A DNA stretch of 64,000 nucleotides from Roseateles sp. SL47 (lineage in GTDB: Bacteria; Pseudomonadota; Gammaproteobacteria; Burkholderiales; Burkholderiaceae_C). The notes below the pieces were generated by a model. It worked only from the letters and a program-made list of their open reading frames with translations, did no database searches and was not told the DNA's origin. Location of the stretch: contig NZ_CP113068.1 of NCBI RefSeq assembly GCF_026625885.1, positions 2,480,001 through 2,544,000 on the forward strand, read 5' to 3'. Positions 17,360 to 25,392 of this stretch are shown piece after piece. Every line of letters begins with the position of its first letter. Position 1 is the stretch's first letter. The position numbers and the translations under genes were made by a program.

Positions 17360-19135
17360 ATGGACGGAACGACGGGCAGTGACGGGAAGCGACGGGAAGT
17401 GAAGGATCTCTCTTTGCGTTGGTGGAACAACGGCCTGCGGATGTGGCGCAGCCTGATGTTCGGCATGGACGGCGCGGGCTTCCTGGGTCTGGTCGGCCTC
17501 AGCGTGGGCGCCGTGGGCATCGGGTGGGCCAGCGTGATGATCGGCGGCGTGGCCGGCGACAAGCCCGTGATGCTGGCGGTGATGCCGCTGGTGCTGCTCA
17601 CGGCCTTCCTGTTCATCTACAGCCGCGAAGCCTTCCTGATCGTCGTGCTGCTGATCCGCGCCGGGGCCAACCCGATCTTCGAGCAGGCCCGCATGGCGGC
17701 GGTGGGCGGCCTGGGCGGGCTGCTCAATGCGCTGGTCATCCTGCTGGCGGCGCTCATCATTTCGCGGGACCCCAAGCGGATTCCCAAGGCCGCCTGGTGG
17801 GTGTGGGGGCCGTTGCTGGCCATGCAGGCCATCGGCTTGGTGTATTCGCCGGAGAAGGTCGCGGCCATCCGGCTCTACCTCGGTTACCTGTCGGTGGTGG
17901 CGCTGTTTCTGGTGAGCTTCTATCTGGTCCAGGACGAATTCGACTTCAACAAGATGCTGAAGATCATCACCTGGTCTTCGGTACCCGTGGCCCTGGTCAG
18001 CCTGGCCTACATCGCCATGGGTCGCACCGCCGGCGGCGGTGATGCGCTGGAGAACTCCGGGCTGCGTTATGGGGGGCCGTTTCCGCATGCCAACATCCTG
18101 GCCTTCTACCTGGTGATGTCGCTGGGGGTGCTGTTCTATCGCTGGAAGAGCCGGCAGATCGGCCAGACCGTGTTCACGGCCGCCGTGGTGGTGGGCTACA
18201 TGCTGCTGCTGCTGGGCCTGCTCTACACCACCAAGACCCGCAGTGCCTGGATCTCGGTGCTTTTCATCTTTGCGATGTATGGGCTGGTGAAGGAGCGGCG
18301 GTATCTGCTCTATCTCGTGATGATGGGGGCGGCCGGTTTCCTGGCGCTGCCGGAGTTGCGAGAGCGGGTGATGGGCCTGACCGAAGGCAATGAGGTGGTG
18401 CAGTACGCCAAGCTCAACTCATTTGCCTGGCGCAAGCTGCTCTGGACCGATGCGCTGGCGTGGATGTCGCCCACCCGCTACCTGATGGGCTATGGGGCCG
18501 AGTCGTTTTTTGCCTTGTCTCCCACCTTCTTCTCGATGGCAGGGCCGGCCAAGTGGGGTGCCCACAGCGCGGTGGTGCAGACCTTCTTTGAACTCGGTGC
18601 GCTGGGCCTGGGGGCCTACCTGTGGCTGTACTACAGCACGGCCCGCATGATCCGCAGGCTGTTTGCGGTGAAGCCGCTGCTGGCGCTGATCGGCATGTGC
18701 CTGCTGGTGGCCAACTTCATGGTGTCCAGCTCGGACAACATGTTCGCTTATCTGATCTACAACTGGTACTTCTGGTTCTGCATGGGCTGCTTGTGTTCAC
18801 TGGCCATGCGCCTGGTGCCGGATGGGGCGCTGGAAGGCCGCTATCGACGCACCTGGGGCATCCGCCCCAGCCCGCAGGCGCGAGCCCGGGGGGAGGCGTC
18901 CGCCGCAGCAGAACGGTCCATGAGTGCCACCGCCTGGCTGAACACCGTGCCCATGGGGCTCACAGCCACCGCAGGCAACTCCTCCGCCATCACCGGCTCG
19001 GGCAGCCTGAAGGGCCCTGGCCGTGGTGGCCCGCGAGGCCCCGGACGGGGGCCCGGCAAAGCGGGCGGACGAGGGACGGATGGGCGCCCGCCCGATGGCC
19101 CCCCCGATCGCCCCCCCGGAGTACCCGGTCGATGA
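17360..19135 (+). CDS. O-antigen ligase / Wzy-like polymerase family membrane protein
   Basis: Protein of 591 residues with ten or more predicted membrane helices between about 35 and 480, and a Wzy_C/O-antigen-ligase core: the periplasmic segment TKTRSAWISVLFIFAMYG and a later loop with HSAVVQTFFELGALGLG. It occupies the slot of the polymerase needed to join exopolysaccharide repeat units. The last 100 residues are unusual: a Gly/Pro/Arg-rich, RGG-like tail. The gene has no other polymerase candidate nearby, which supports this role. The stop overlaps the next gene (ATGA). Confidence 0.85.
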   Translation: MDGTTGSDGKRREVKDLSLRWWNNGLRMWRSLMFGMDGAGFLGLVGLSVGAVGIGWASVMIGGVAGDKPVMLAVMPLVLLTAFLFIYSREAFLIVVLLIRAGANPIFEQARMAAVGGLGGLLNALVILLAALIISRDPKRIPKAAWWVWGPLLAMQAIGLVYSPEKVAAIRLYLGYLSVVALFLVSFYLVQDEFDFNKMLKIITWSSVPVALVSLAYIAMGRTAGGGDALENSGLRYGGPFPHANILAFYLVMSLGVLFYRWKSRQIGQTVFTAAVVVGYMLLLLGLLYTTKTRSAWISVLFIFAMYGLVKERRYLLYLVMMGAAGFLALPELRERVMGLTEGNEVVQYAKLNSFAWRKLLWTDALAWMSPTRYLMGYGAESFFALSPTFFSMAGPAKWGAHSAVVQTFFELGALGLGAYLWLYYSTARMIRRLFAVKPLLALIGMCLLVANFMVSSSDNMFAYLIYNWYFWFCMGCLCSLAMRLVPDGALEGRYRRTWGIRPSPQARARGEASAAAERSMSATAWLNTVPMGLTATAGNSSAITGSGSLKGPGRGGPRGPGRGPGKAGGRGTDGRPPDGPPDRPPGVPGR

Positions 19136-20169
19136 GCGCGCCCGACGCGTCGGCTACCGGCTCCCACACGCCTTCGGAGCGTTCACCGGTCCTCGATGGA
19201 GTGCGCGCGGTCAGCATCCTGGCGGTGCTGTGGACGCACCTGATGCCGTTCCGGGTGGCGGGCGTGCCGCTGAATGAATCGCTGGGCCTGTTCGGCATGG
19301 CCCTGTTTTTCATCCTGTCCGGCTACCTCATCACCGGGCAGTTGCTGAAGCGGCCTCCCGTCACCAACTTCCTGGCCCGTCGCCTGCTGCGGGTCGTGCC
19401 GGCCGCCTGGATCGCCTTGACGGTGGTGTGGTGGTTCCGCCCGGTGGACCTGGACACCGCGCTCAGCTATTTGTTCTTCTATGCCAACCTGCCGCCGCAG
19501 CGTTTGGTGCCGCCGATCGACCATTTCTGGAGCCTGTGTGTCGAAGTGCAGTTCTACATGCTGGCCGGGCTGATGCTGTGGCTGCGGGTGCGCGCCATCT
19601 GGTGGCTGTTCCCGGTGCTGCTGCTGACCTTCACCGGCCTGCGTATCTCCCACGAGATCACTGCCTCCAGCGTGACCTGGTTCCGCGCCGACGACCTGCT
19701 GGCCGGTGCCTGCCTCGCGCTGCTGGTGCATTCGCGCTTTTGGCCGATGGCGCGGGACCTGCTGGCCCGCCGGGGCGTGGTGCCTTCGTTGCTACTGTTA
19801 CTCCTTGCAGGTAGCTTCATTGGCCATGAGGTGCACAATCCTCTCACCTACCTGCGTCCTTATGCAGCGGCTGCATTTGTGGGTTCGCTTTTGGCGCAAC
19901 CGCGGCATCGGCTTTCCATGGCTTTGGGAGCACCCGTATTTGCCTATATTGCTTCAATTTCCTATGCACTTTATGTGTGGCACTTGCCCCTGGCGGCCAC
20001 CTGGCTGGGAAGCGGCGATGACCTCTGGACCAAGTATCTGAAGCGGCCGCTGTTGTTGCTGGTGGTCTTCGGTATTGCGCACGTCTCCACCTTCCAGGTG
20101 GAGCGGCGTTTCAACGAGCTGGCCAAGCGTGTCGGGGCAGGGCGCGGTCGGCGGTTGAAGGAGGTCTGA
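19132..20169 (+). CDS. Membrane acyltransferase 3 family protein
   Basis: Acyltransferase family 3 (OafA/NodX-like) integral membrane protein of 345 residues with about ten helices. The N-terminal VLDGVRAVSILAVLWTHL carries the catalytic His of the family, and FILSGYLITGQLL and the EVQFYMLAG segment follow. It probably O-acetylates the exopolysaccharide or its lipid-linked repeat unit. ATG 19132 overlaps the stop of the polymerase gene. A patch from about 19785 to 19985 is much richer in A/T than its surroundings (26 G+C of 60 in 19921-19980). Confidence 0.88.
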   Translation: MSAPDASATGSHTPSERSPVLDGVRAVSILAVLWTHLMPFRVAGVPLNESLGLFGMALFFILSGYLITGQLLKRPPVTNFLARRLLRVVPAAWIALTVVWWFRPVDLDTALSYLFFYANLPPQRLVPPIDHFWSLCVEVQFYMLAGLMLWLRVRAIWWLFPVLLLTFTGLRISHEITASSVTWFRADDLLAGACLALLVHSRFWPMARDLLARRGVVPSLLLLLLAGSFIGHEVHNPLTYLRPYAAAAFVGSLLAQPRHRLSMALGAPVFAYIASISYALYVWHLPLAATWLGSGDDLWTKYLKRPLLLLVVFGIAHVSTFQVERRFNELAKRVGAGRGRRLKEV

Positions 20170-20171
20170 CC

Positions 20172-21749
20172 ATGACGTCAACATCGCTGTCATCGCTGTT
20201 TGCCTGGGCTTCACGCCCATGCCCTGCATCCCCGGTTTGCCCTGAAACGGTGGCGGGTCATGCTGCCCTGAAGCGGCGAAGCCGGAGACGGGCTTCCGTC
20301 CTGGCGGCTGGTGCGCTCGCCGGAGCCTTGTGTGTCGCAGACCTCGGTCTCATGCCCGAGGCCTGGGCCCAGACGAATCTGCCGGCCCGCACCTTCGGGA
20401 CCTTTGATACGCCCTTTGCCGCGTTCTCCCCCTGGTACATGCTGCCGGTGGCGCCGGTGCTGGGCAGCTTCGCCATCCCCACGTCGACCTACTACCCCAC
20501 CGTCGCGGAGGGCACCTGGTCCACGGGCGTATTCAAAGCGTTGTCCACCGACCCTGGCGTCACCGTGTATCCGCCCACCGGCAATACCAATGGCATCTGG
20601 GATCCCGATGCGGAGGCCTACCGCGCCACCGTGGTGATTCCGCGCTGGCCGGCCAATGTGGTGCCAGCCTCTGGCTCCGACGGGCATGCGGACATCATCG
20701 ACGAGGCCATGGGCATCGTGCATTCGTTCTTCCAGCTCAAGCTGGAGAATGGCACCTGGCGGGCCGGCCAGTACGCCTGGGCACCGCTGGCCGGGCGCGG
20801 CTTCGGTGAGGGCGGTCACTACTACCAGGGCGCGCGCGCGGTGGGGGTGCCCGCCATCGGCGGGGTGATCCGCAAGGCGGAGGTGGATGATGGGCTGGCG
20901 TATTACCGTCATGCGCTGGCCATGTCGCTCACCTACAACGCGCTGAGTGCCGCCACCACCTATGTCTATCCGGCCACGTCGGCCGACAGCAATGCCGCCA
21001 CCACCAACAGCGGCAACATCCCCGAAGGCGCGCTGCTGATGCTGCCGCCCACTTTCGACACGTCCACCATCACCAACCTCAAGCTGCGCAAGGTGGCCGA
21101 GACGCTCAAGCGCTACGGGGCTTATGTGGTGGACCGCAACACCGGCACCCCGTTTGTCATCTACGCCGAAAACGGCAGCAACTTCAACCTGATGCCCAAC
21201 GGCTGGGACAACACCACCGCCAACGAGCTTCAGGCCATCCGGGCCGAGTTGCGGCAGGTGGTGAGTGTCTCGAGCTGGCTGGACGGCAATGGTGCCTCCA
21301 TCGTGCCCGAGCAGCGCTTGAACATCCTGTCGCTGCGGGGCCAGTGGTATTTGCAGCGCAGTTCACCGCTGGGCACGTTCGACACCTGGAAACAGGCGGT
21401 GGTGTTTCCCAGCAACGCGGTGGATGTCATGCAGGTGAACTACAGCCTGCGCACCATCAGCAACGTTGCCTGGGCCAAGCCGGTGGCGGGCACGCCCTAC
21501 AAGCTGACATCCCGTTGCAGCGGCGGCGGCCGGCTGCGTCTGGCGCTCTATGACAACAGCGGCACCAAGCTGTATGACAGCGGCGAACTGGCGGATGGCG
21601 CCGTGGCCAGCTTCAACTGGCCGGCCAACTACGGCCGGGTGGCGGTCTACGCCTACAGCGGCAATGCCGGCACCGTGTCCACCGTTGGGGGCAGCCTGAT
21701 CTCTGACGCTCCTCTGAACTCGCTTTCCGGAAAGATCCTGATGAAATGA
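20172..21749 (+). CDS. Secreted protein of unknown function, paralogue A of an eps-locus pair
   Basis: Protein of 525 residues, not assigned to a named family. It has an N-terminal Arg-rich region (RRSRRRASVLAAG, 35-47) ahead of a hydrophobic stretch ending near AWA, which suggests Tat or Sec export. The mature part shares many blocks with the gene at 22487: WDPDAEA, PASGSDGHAD, HSFFQLK, QGARA, YRHALA, PATSAD, IPEGALLMLPP and YGAYVVDRN. The C-terminus (about 400-510) looks like a beta-rich accessory domain. The block order (RHAL, then Y..PA, then LPP, then YGAYVVD) recalls uncharacterised secreted proteins I remember from actinobacteria; this was not checked. It may modify, bind or degrade the exopolysaccharide. 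It starts 2 bp after the acyltransferase stop and overlaps the next start. Confidence 0.75.
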   Translation: MTSTSLSSLFAWASRPCPASPVCPETVAGHAALKRRSRRRASVLAAGALAGALCVADLGLMPEAWAQTNLPARTFGTFDTPFAAFSPWYMLPVAPVLGSFAIPTSTYYPTVAEGTWSTGVFKALSTDPGVTVYPPTGNTNGIWDPDAEAYRATVVIPRWPANVVPASGSDGHADIIDEAMGIVHSFFQLKLENGTWRAGQYAWAPLAGRGFGEGGHYYQGARAVGVPAIGGVIRKAEVDDGLAYYRHALAMSLTYNALSAATTYVYPATSADSNAATTNSGNIPEGALLMLPPTFDTSTITNLKLRKVAETLKRYGAYVVDRNTGTPFVIYAENGSNFNLMPNGWDNTTANELQAIRAELRQVVSVSSWLDGNGASIVPEQRLNILSLRGQWYLQRSSPLGTFDTWKQAVVFPSNAVDVMQVNYSLRTISNVAWAKPVAGTPYKLTSRCSGGGRLRLALYDNSGTKLYDSGELADGAVASFNWPANYGRVAVYAYSGNAGTVSTVGGSLISDAPLNSLSGKILMK

Positions 21750-22387
21750 CCCAAGGGCATGCGGACATCGACTGGTTGGCCGACCTGGCGCGTTGCGGCG
21801 ACACACGCGCCTGGCGGCGCGAACAATCGCTCTGGGCCTTGTGGGTCTACCGCTTCGGACGGCGGGTGGACGCGATGCCCGAGGGTTTGGGCCGCCGCTG
21901 GCGGACCAAGGCCTACTGGCTGATGTTCCGGGTGGTGGAAACCGTCACCGGCATCAGCCTGCCCAAGGAATGCCGCATTGGCCCGGGATTGCGCATCTGG
22001 CATTTCGGCGGCATTTTCATCAACCCGGCCACGGTCATCGGCGCCCACTGCACCTTGCGACAAGGTGTGACGCTGGGTAACCGTGAGCCGGATGGCCCCT
22101 GCCCGGTGCTGGAAGACGGCGTTGAGCTGGGCGCCTATGCCCAGGTGCTGGGGGGCGTGCGGCTGGGGGCGGGTTGCCGCATCGGCGCGATGGCCGTGGT
22201 GTTGCAAAACGTGCCGGCCGGAGCGACCGCCGTGGGCAACCCGGCACGAATCCTGCCCTTGCCGTCAGCCAGCGCCCAAGAGGCCGGCAATGGCACCGCC
22301 GTGGTGCCGACGCCGGCGATGCCGGGGGCGGCGGCACCGGTGCCGGATGCCGCCATCACCACATCGTCGGCGTCGGTCGGCGATTAA
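21746..22387 (+). CDS. Serine O-acetyltransferase-like hexapeptide acyltransferase
   Basis: Left-handed beta-helix acyltransferase of 213 residues related to serine acetyltransferase (CysE/EpsC type). The N-terminal helical region is followed by hexapeptide repeats (about 75-170) with the SAT-like segments ECRIGPGLRIWHFGGIFIN and GVTLGNREPDGPCPVLEDGV. The last 35 residues are an Ala/Pro/Thr-rich tail. In this setting, acetylation of a sugar in the polysaccharide is more likely than cysteine synthesis. It lies between the two secreted paralogues and overlaps the stop of the first (ATGA). Confidence 0.82.
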   Translation: MTQGHADIDWLADLARCGDTRAWRREQSLWALWVYRFGRRVDAMPEGLGRRWRTKAYWLMFRVVETVTGISLPKECRIGPGLRIWHFGGIFINPATVIGAHCTLRQGVTLGNREPDGPCPVLEDGVELGAYAQVLGGVRLGAGCRIGAMAVVLQNVPAGATAVGNPARILPLPSASAQEAGNGTAVVPTPAMPGAAAPVPDAAITTSSASVGD

Positions 22388-22486
22388 GAAGAAACCGGGG
22401 TGGCCACCCGCATGGCCTGTGGCGACTGGCGGCATAACGGGCCGGCAGTGCGCTGGATCGAGCGAAGTACGGAAGGGAAGCCAGAC

Positions 22487-23968
22487 ATGACGATGCAGTG
22501 GGATCGACGCCAATGGTGCGGCGCCAGCCTGGGGCTGGTGGCCGGCGCAGTGGCGCCAGGCTTCGCGTCCGCACAGGCGGATCGACCGTCGGACAAGCAG
22601 GGTGACAAGCAAGATAAGCGCCCTGGTCGTGGTGGCGACCGTCCTGGTGAGGGGCCCTTCGGCACGGCGGAACGTCCGTTCTCGGCGCAGTCGCCGTGGA
22701 ACTGCCGCCCGGTGGATCCGGTGCTGGATGGGTGGACGATTCCCAAGGACGCCTATTTCCCCGCCATCGAAAGCGGCAAGTATTCGGTTGGCGTGTTCCT
22801 GTGCAGCCCGGACGACAAGCCGCAGCGTGTGCTGGGCCCGCTCAACCAGAAGGGCGTCTGGGACCCGGATGCCGAAGCCATGGTGCCGGAGGTGCTGATT
22901 CCGCGCTGGCCTGCCGGCGTGTTGCCGGCCAGCGGGTCGGACGGGCACGCGGACCTGGTGGATCCGCAGGCGGGCATCATCCATTCGTTCTTCCAGCTCA
23001 AGAAGGTGGGCGACGAATGGCGGGCCCAGCAATATGCCTGGACCCGGCTGGATGGCCGCGGCTGGGGCGACCCGGCCCACTACTTCCAGGGCGCCCGCGC
23101 GGCGGCGGTGCCCACCATGGGCGGCCTGATCCGCAGCCATGAAATCGAGGACGGTGACAGTGTCTACCGCCATGCGCTGGCGCTCTCTCTCACCTTCTCC
23201 GGCCTGAGTCCGGCGCCGGGCTACATCTTCCCGGCGACTTCGGCCGACCGAGGGGTGGAGCAGAACAAGGGCCAGATTCCCGAAGGCGCGCTGCTGATGC
23301 TGCCGCCGGATTTCGAGATCCGCTCCCTGGGCGACCTGAGCATGCGCAAGATCGGCGAGACGCTCAAGCGGTATGGCGGCTATGTGGTGGACCGCAATCA
23401 CGGCACGCCGTTCTGCATCTACGCCGAGATCGGCGCGCGCTTCCCGATCGTGCTCAAGAACGGCTGGAACAGCCAGGTGGGCAATGATCTGGAACGCCTG
23501 CGTGGTGCGCTGCGCCAGGTGAAATCGGTCAAGGGCTGGCTGGACGGCCATGACCGTCCGGTGGACCTGGACGCGCCGCAGAACCTGCTGTCCATGCGCG
23601 GCGATTGGCGCGTGGTGAAGGGCCATGCCCGCGCGCATTTCGACACCTGGCGCCAGGCGGTGGTGTTTGAAGAAGCCCGCGATGCGGTGCTGGCGGTGGA
23701 AGGCAACCGCCAGTTGAGCGGGGTGTACTGGGCCCGGCCCAAGGCCGGCCAGGCCTGCAAGCTCACCGCCCGCTGCTCCGGAGACGCCCGCCTGCGGGTG
23801 GAGCTCAAGGACAAAGGCGGACGCACGGTGGCGGACAGCGGCGAACTGGACAACGGCAAGAGCGCCAGCTTCGACTGGCCCGACGGTGTGGTGGCGGCGC
23901 GGACCTCGGTGCGTGCGTCCGGCAACGGCACCGCCAGTGCCGACCTGCGGGTGGTGGCGGCCGCATGA
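22487..23968 (+). CDS. Secreted protein of unknown function, paralogue B of an eps-locus pair
   Basis: Protein of 493 residues homologous along its length to the protein at 20172. A twin-arginine-like signal DRRQWCGASLGLVAG (6-20) ends near ASAQA (about 27-31), so Tat export is likely. Shared blocks: WDPDAEA, IPRWPA, PASGSDGHAD, HSFFQLK, QGARA, YRHALALSLT, PATSAD, IPEGALLMLPP and YGGYVVDRN. The conserved Asp and His in SDGHAD and the RHAL motif could be active-site residues, but no known enzyme is recognised. ATG 22487 is preceded by GGAAGGGA; the frame is open further upstream without a better start. It overlaps the glycosyltransferase region downstream by ATGA at 23965. Confidence 0.75.
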   Translation: MTMQWDRRQWCGASLGLVAGAVAPGFASAQADRPSDKQGDKQDKRPGRGGDRPGEGPFGTAERPFSAQSPWNCRPVDPVLDGWTIPKDAYFPAIESGKYSVGVFLCSPDDKPQRVLGPLNQKGVWDPDAEAMVPEVLIPRWPAGVLPASGSDGHADLVDPQAGIIHSFFQLKKVGDEWRAQQYAWTRLDGRGWGDPAHYFQGARAAAVPTMGGLIRSHEIEDGDSVYRHALALSLTFSGLSPAPGYIFPATSADRGVEQNKGQIPEGALLMLPPDFEIRSLGDLSMRKIGETLKRYGGYVVDRNHGTPFCIYAEIGARFPIVLKNGWNSQVGNDLERLRGALRQVKSVKGWLDGHDRPVDLDAPQNLLSMRGDWRVVKGHARAHFDTWRQAVVFEEARDAVLAVEGNRQLSGVYWARPKAGQACKLTARCSGDARLRVELKDKGGRTVADSGELDNGKSASFDWPDGVVAARTSVRASGNGTASADLRVVAAA

Positions 23969-24186
23969 ACAGCACACCCCTGACTCCGGCGGTGGCCATG
24001 ATCAAGGTGACCAAGGTCATCGACCCGGCGCCCGAAGCGCCCGCACCATCCCGCCCTGGCCCGGCAACCCCCGGTTCCACCCCGTCAGGGCTGTCTGGCG
24101 CCGACCCCATCGGTCGGGGCGGTTCCGAGCCCGACGGGCGGCCCCCCGTGCCATCCCCGGTGTCCCCTGTTCCCTCTAGGAGTTCT

Positions 24187-25392
24187 GTGAAGGTCGCGTA
24201 TCTCGTCAACCACTATCCCAAGGTGAGCCACACCTTCATCCGCCGGGAGATCCTGGCGCTGGAGAAACATGGCGTGCCGGTGCAGCGGCTGGCCGTGCGC
24301 GGATGGGACGACCCGGCCCCGGACCCGCAGGACCAGGCCGAAAAGGCCCGCACGCAATACCTGCTGCAGGGCGGCGCCTCCGCGCTGGCCGGAGCGTTCT
24401 TCGGCGAGGCCGTGCGCGCGCCCGGGCGTTTCCTGAATGCCTTGCGCCTGGCGCTGCGCATCGGCCTGCGGGCCGACCGGCCCTGGCCGCTGCATCTGGT
24501 GTACCTCGCGGAAGCGTGTGTGGCGCTGCGCATGTTGCGGGAGGCCGGCGCCACCCATGTGCATGCGCACTTCGGCACCAACTCGGCCGAGGTGGCGATG
24601 CTGGTGGAGGCCCTGGGCGGCCCCGGCTACAGCTTCACCGTGCACGGGCCGGAAGAATTCGACAAACCCGAGTTCCTGCACCTGGGCGAGAAGATCCGCC
24701 GGGCGCGGTTCGTGGTGGCCATCACCTCGTTCTGCCGCAGCCAGCTCTATCGCTGGGTGGACCGGCAGCACTGGAACAAGGTGCGGGTGGTGCATTGCGG
24801 CCTGGAGCCGGCCTTCCATCAGGTGCAGATCGCGCCGCCCACGGGCCGCCGGCTGGTGTGCGTGGGGCGCCTGTCCGAGCAGAAGGGCCATCTGCTGTTG
24901 ATCGAAGCCGCCGCGCTGGTGGCCGCCCAGGAGCCGGACTTTGAGCTGGTCCTGGCCGGTGACGGTGAATTGCGCCGCGACATCGAAGAACGCATTCGTG
25001 CGCACCAGCTGGAGAAGCATGTGCGCATCACCGGCTGGATCAGCAGCGACCAGGTGCGCCAGGAGCTGCTGGAGGCCCGCGCCCTGGTGCTGGCCAGCTT
25101 TGCCGAAGGCCTGCCGGTGGTGGTGATGGAAGCCATGGCCCTGGGCCGTCCGGTGGTGAGCACCGGCATTGCCGGCATTCCCGAACTGGTACTGCCGGAC
25201 GAGAATGGCTGGCTGGTGCCGGCGGGTGACGCACCGGCCTTGGCGACGGCCATGCTGGCCTGCCTGCGCACGGATGACGCAACGCTGACCCGCATGGGCC
25301 AGGCGGCACGCCAGCGGGTGCTGATGCGCCACGATGTGGATGTGGAGGCCGAGCGTCTGGCCGATCTCTTCCAGGAGTACGTCCATGCTTGA
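24187..25392 (+). CDS. Glycosyltransferase family 4, exopolysaccharide type
   Basis: GT-B glycosyltransferase of 401 residues from this start. The N-domain begins KVAYLVNHYPKVSHTFI, followed by HAHFGTNSAEVAML and SFTVHGPEEFD. The C-domain has VGRLSEQKGH and the GT4 nucleotide-sugar-binding stretch SFAEGLPVVVMEAMALGRP. It is similar in layout to colanic-acid WcaL-like transferases. Two starts are possible: ATG 23965, overlapping the previous stop (ATGA) and adding 74 Pro-rich residues, or GTG 24187 with AGGAG 4 nt upstream. I chose the latter because it gives the normal family length. It acts at the cytoplasmic face on the lipid-linked repeat unit; the sugar is unknown. Confidence 0.88.
   Translation: MKVAYLVNHYPKVSHTFIRREILALEKHGVPVQRLAVRGWDDPAPDPQDQAEKARTQYLLQGGASALAGAFFGEAVRAPGRFLNALRLALRIGLRADRPWPLHLVYLAEACVALRMLREAGATHVHAHFGTNSAEVAMLVEALGGPGYSFTVHGPEEFDKPEFLHLGEKIRRARFVVAITSFCRSQLYRWVDRQHWNKVRVVHCGLEPAFHQVQIAPPTGRRLVCVGRLSEQKGHLLLIEAAALVAAQEPDFELVLAGDGELRRDIEERIRAHQLEKHVRITGWISSDQVRQELLEARALVLASFAEGLPVVVMEAMALGRPVVSTGIAGIPELVLPDENGWLVPAGDAPALATAMLACLRTDDATLTRMGQAARQRVLMRHDVDVEAERLADLFQEYVHA

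Noticed and set aside
18622..19131. Upstream extension of the acyltransferase frame
   Set aside because: It overlaps the polymerase gene in another frame and has no membrane or family pattern. ATG 19132 overlaps the polymerase stop and begins the known domain.
22265..23977. 570-codon minus-strand open frame
   Set aside because: Mirror of the secreted paralogue B gene; His/Arg/Gln-rich nonsense composition.
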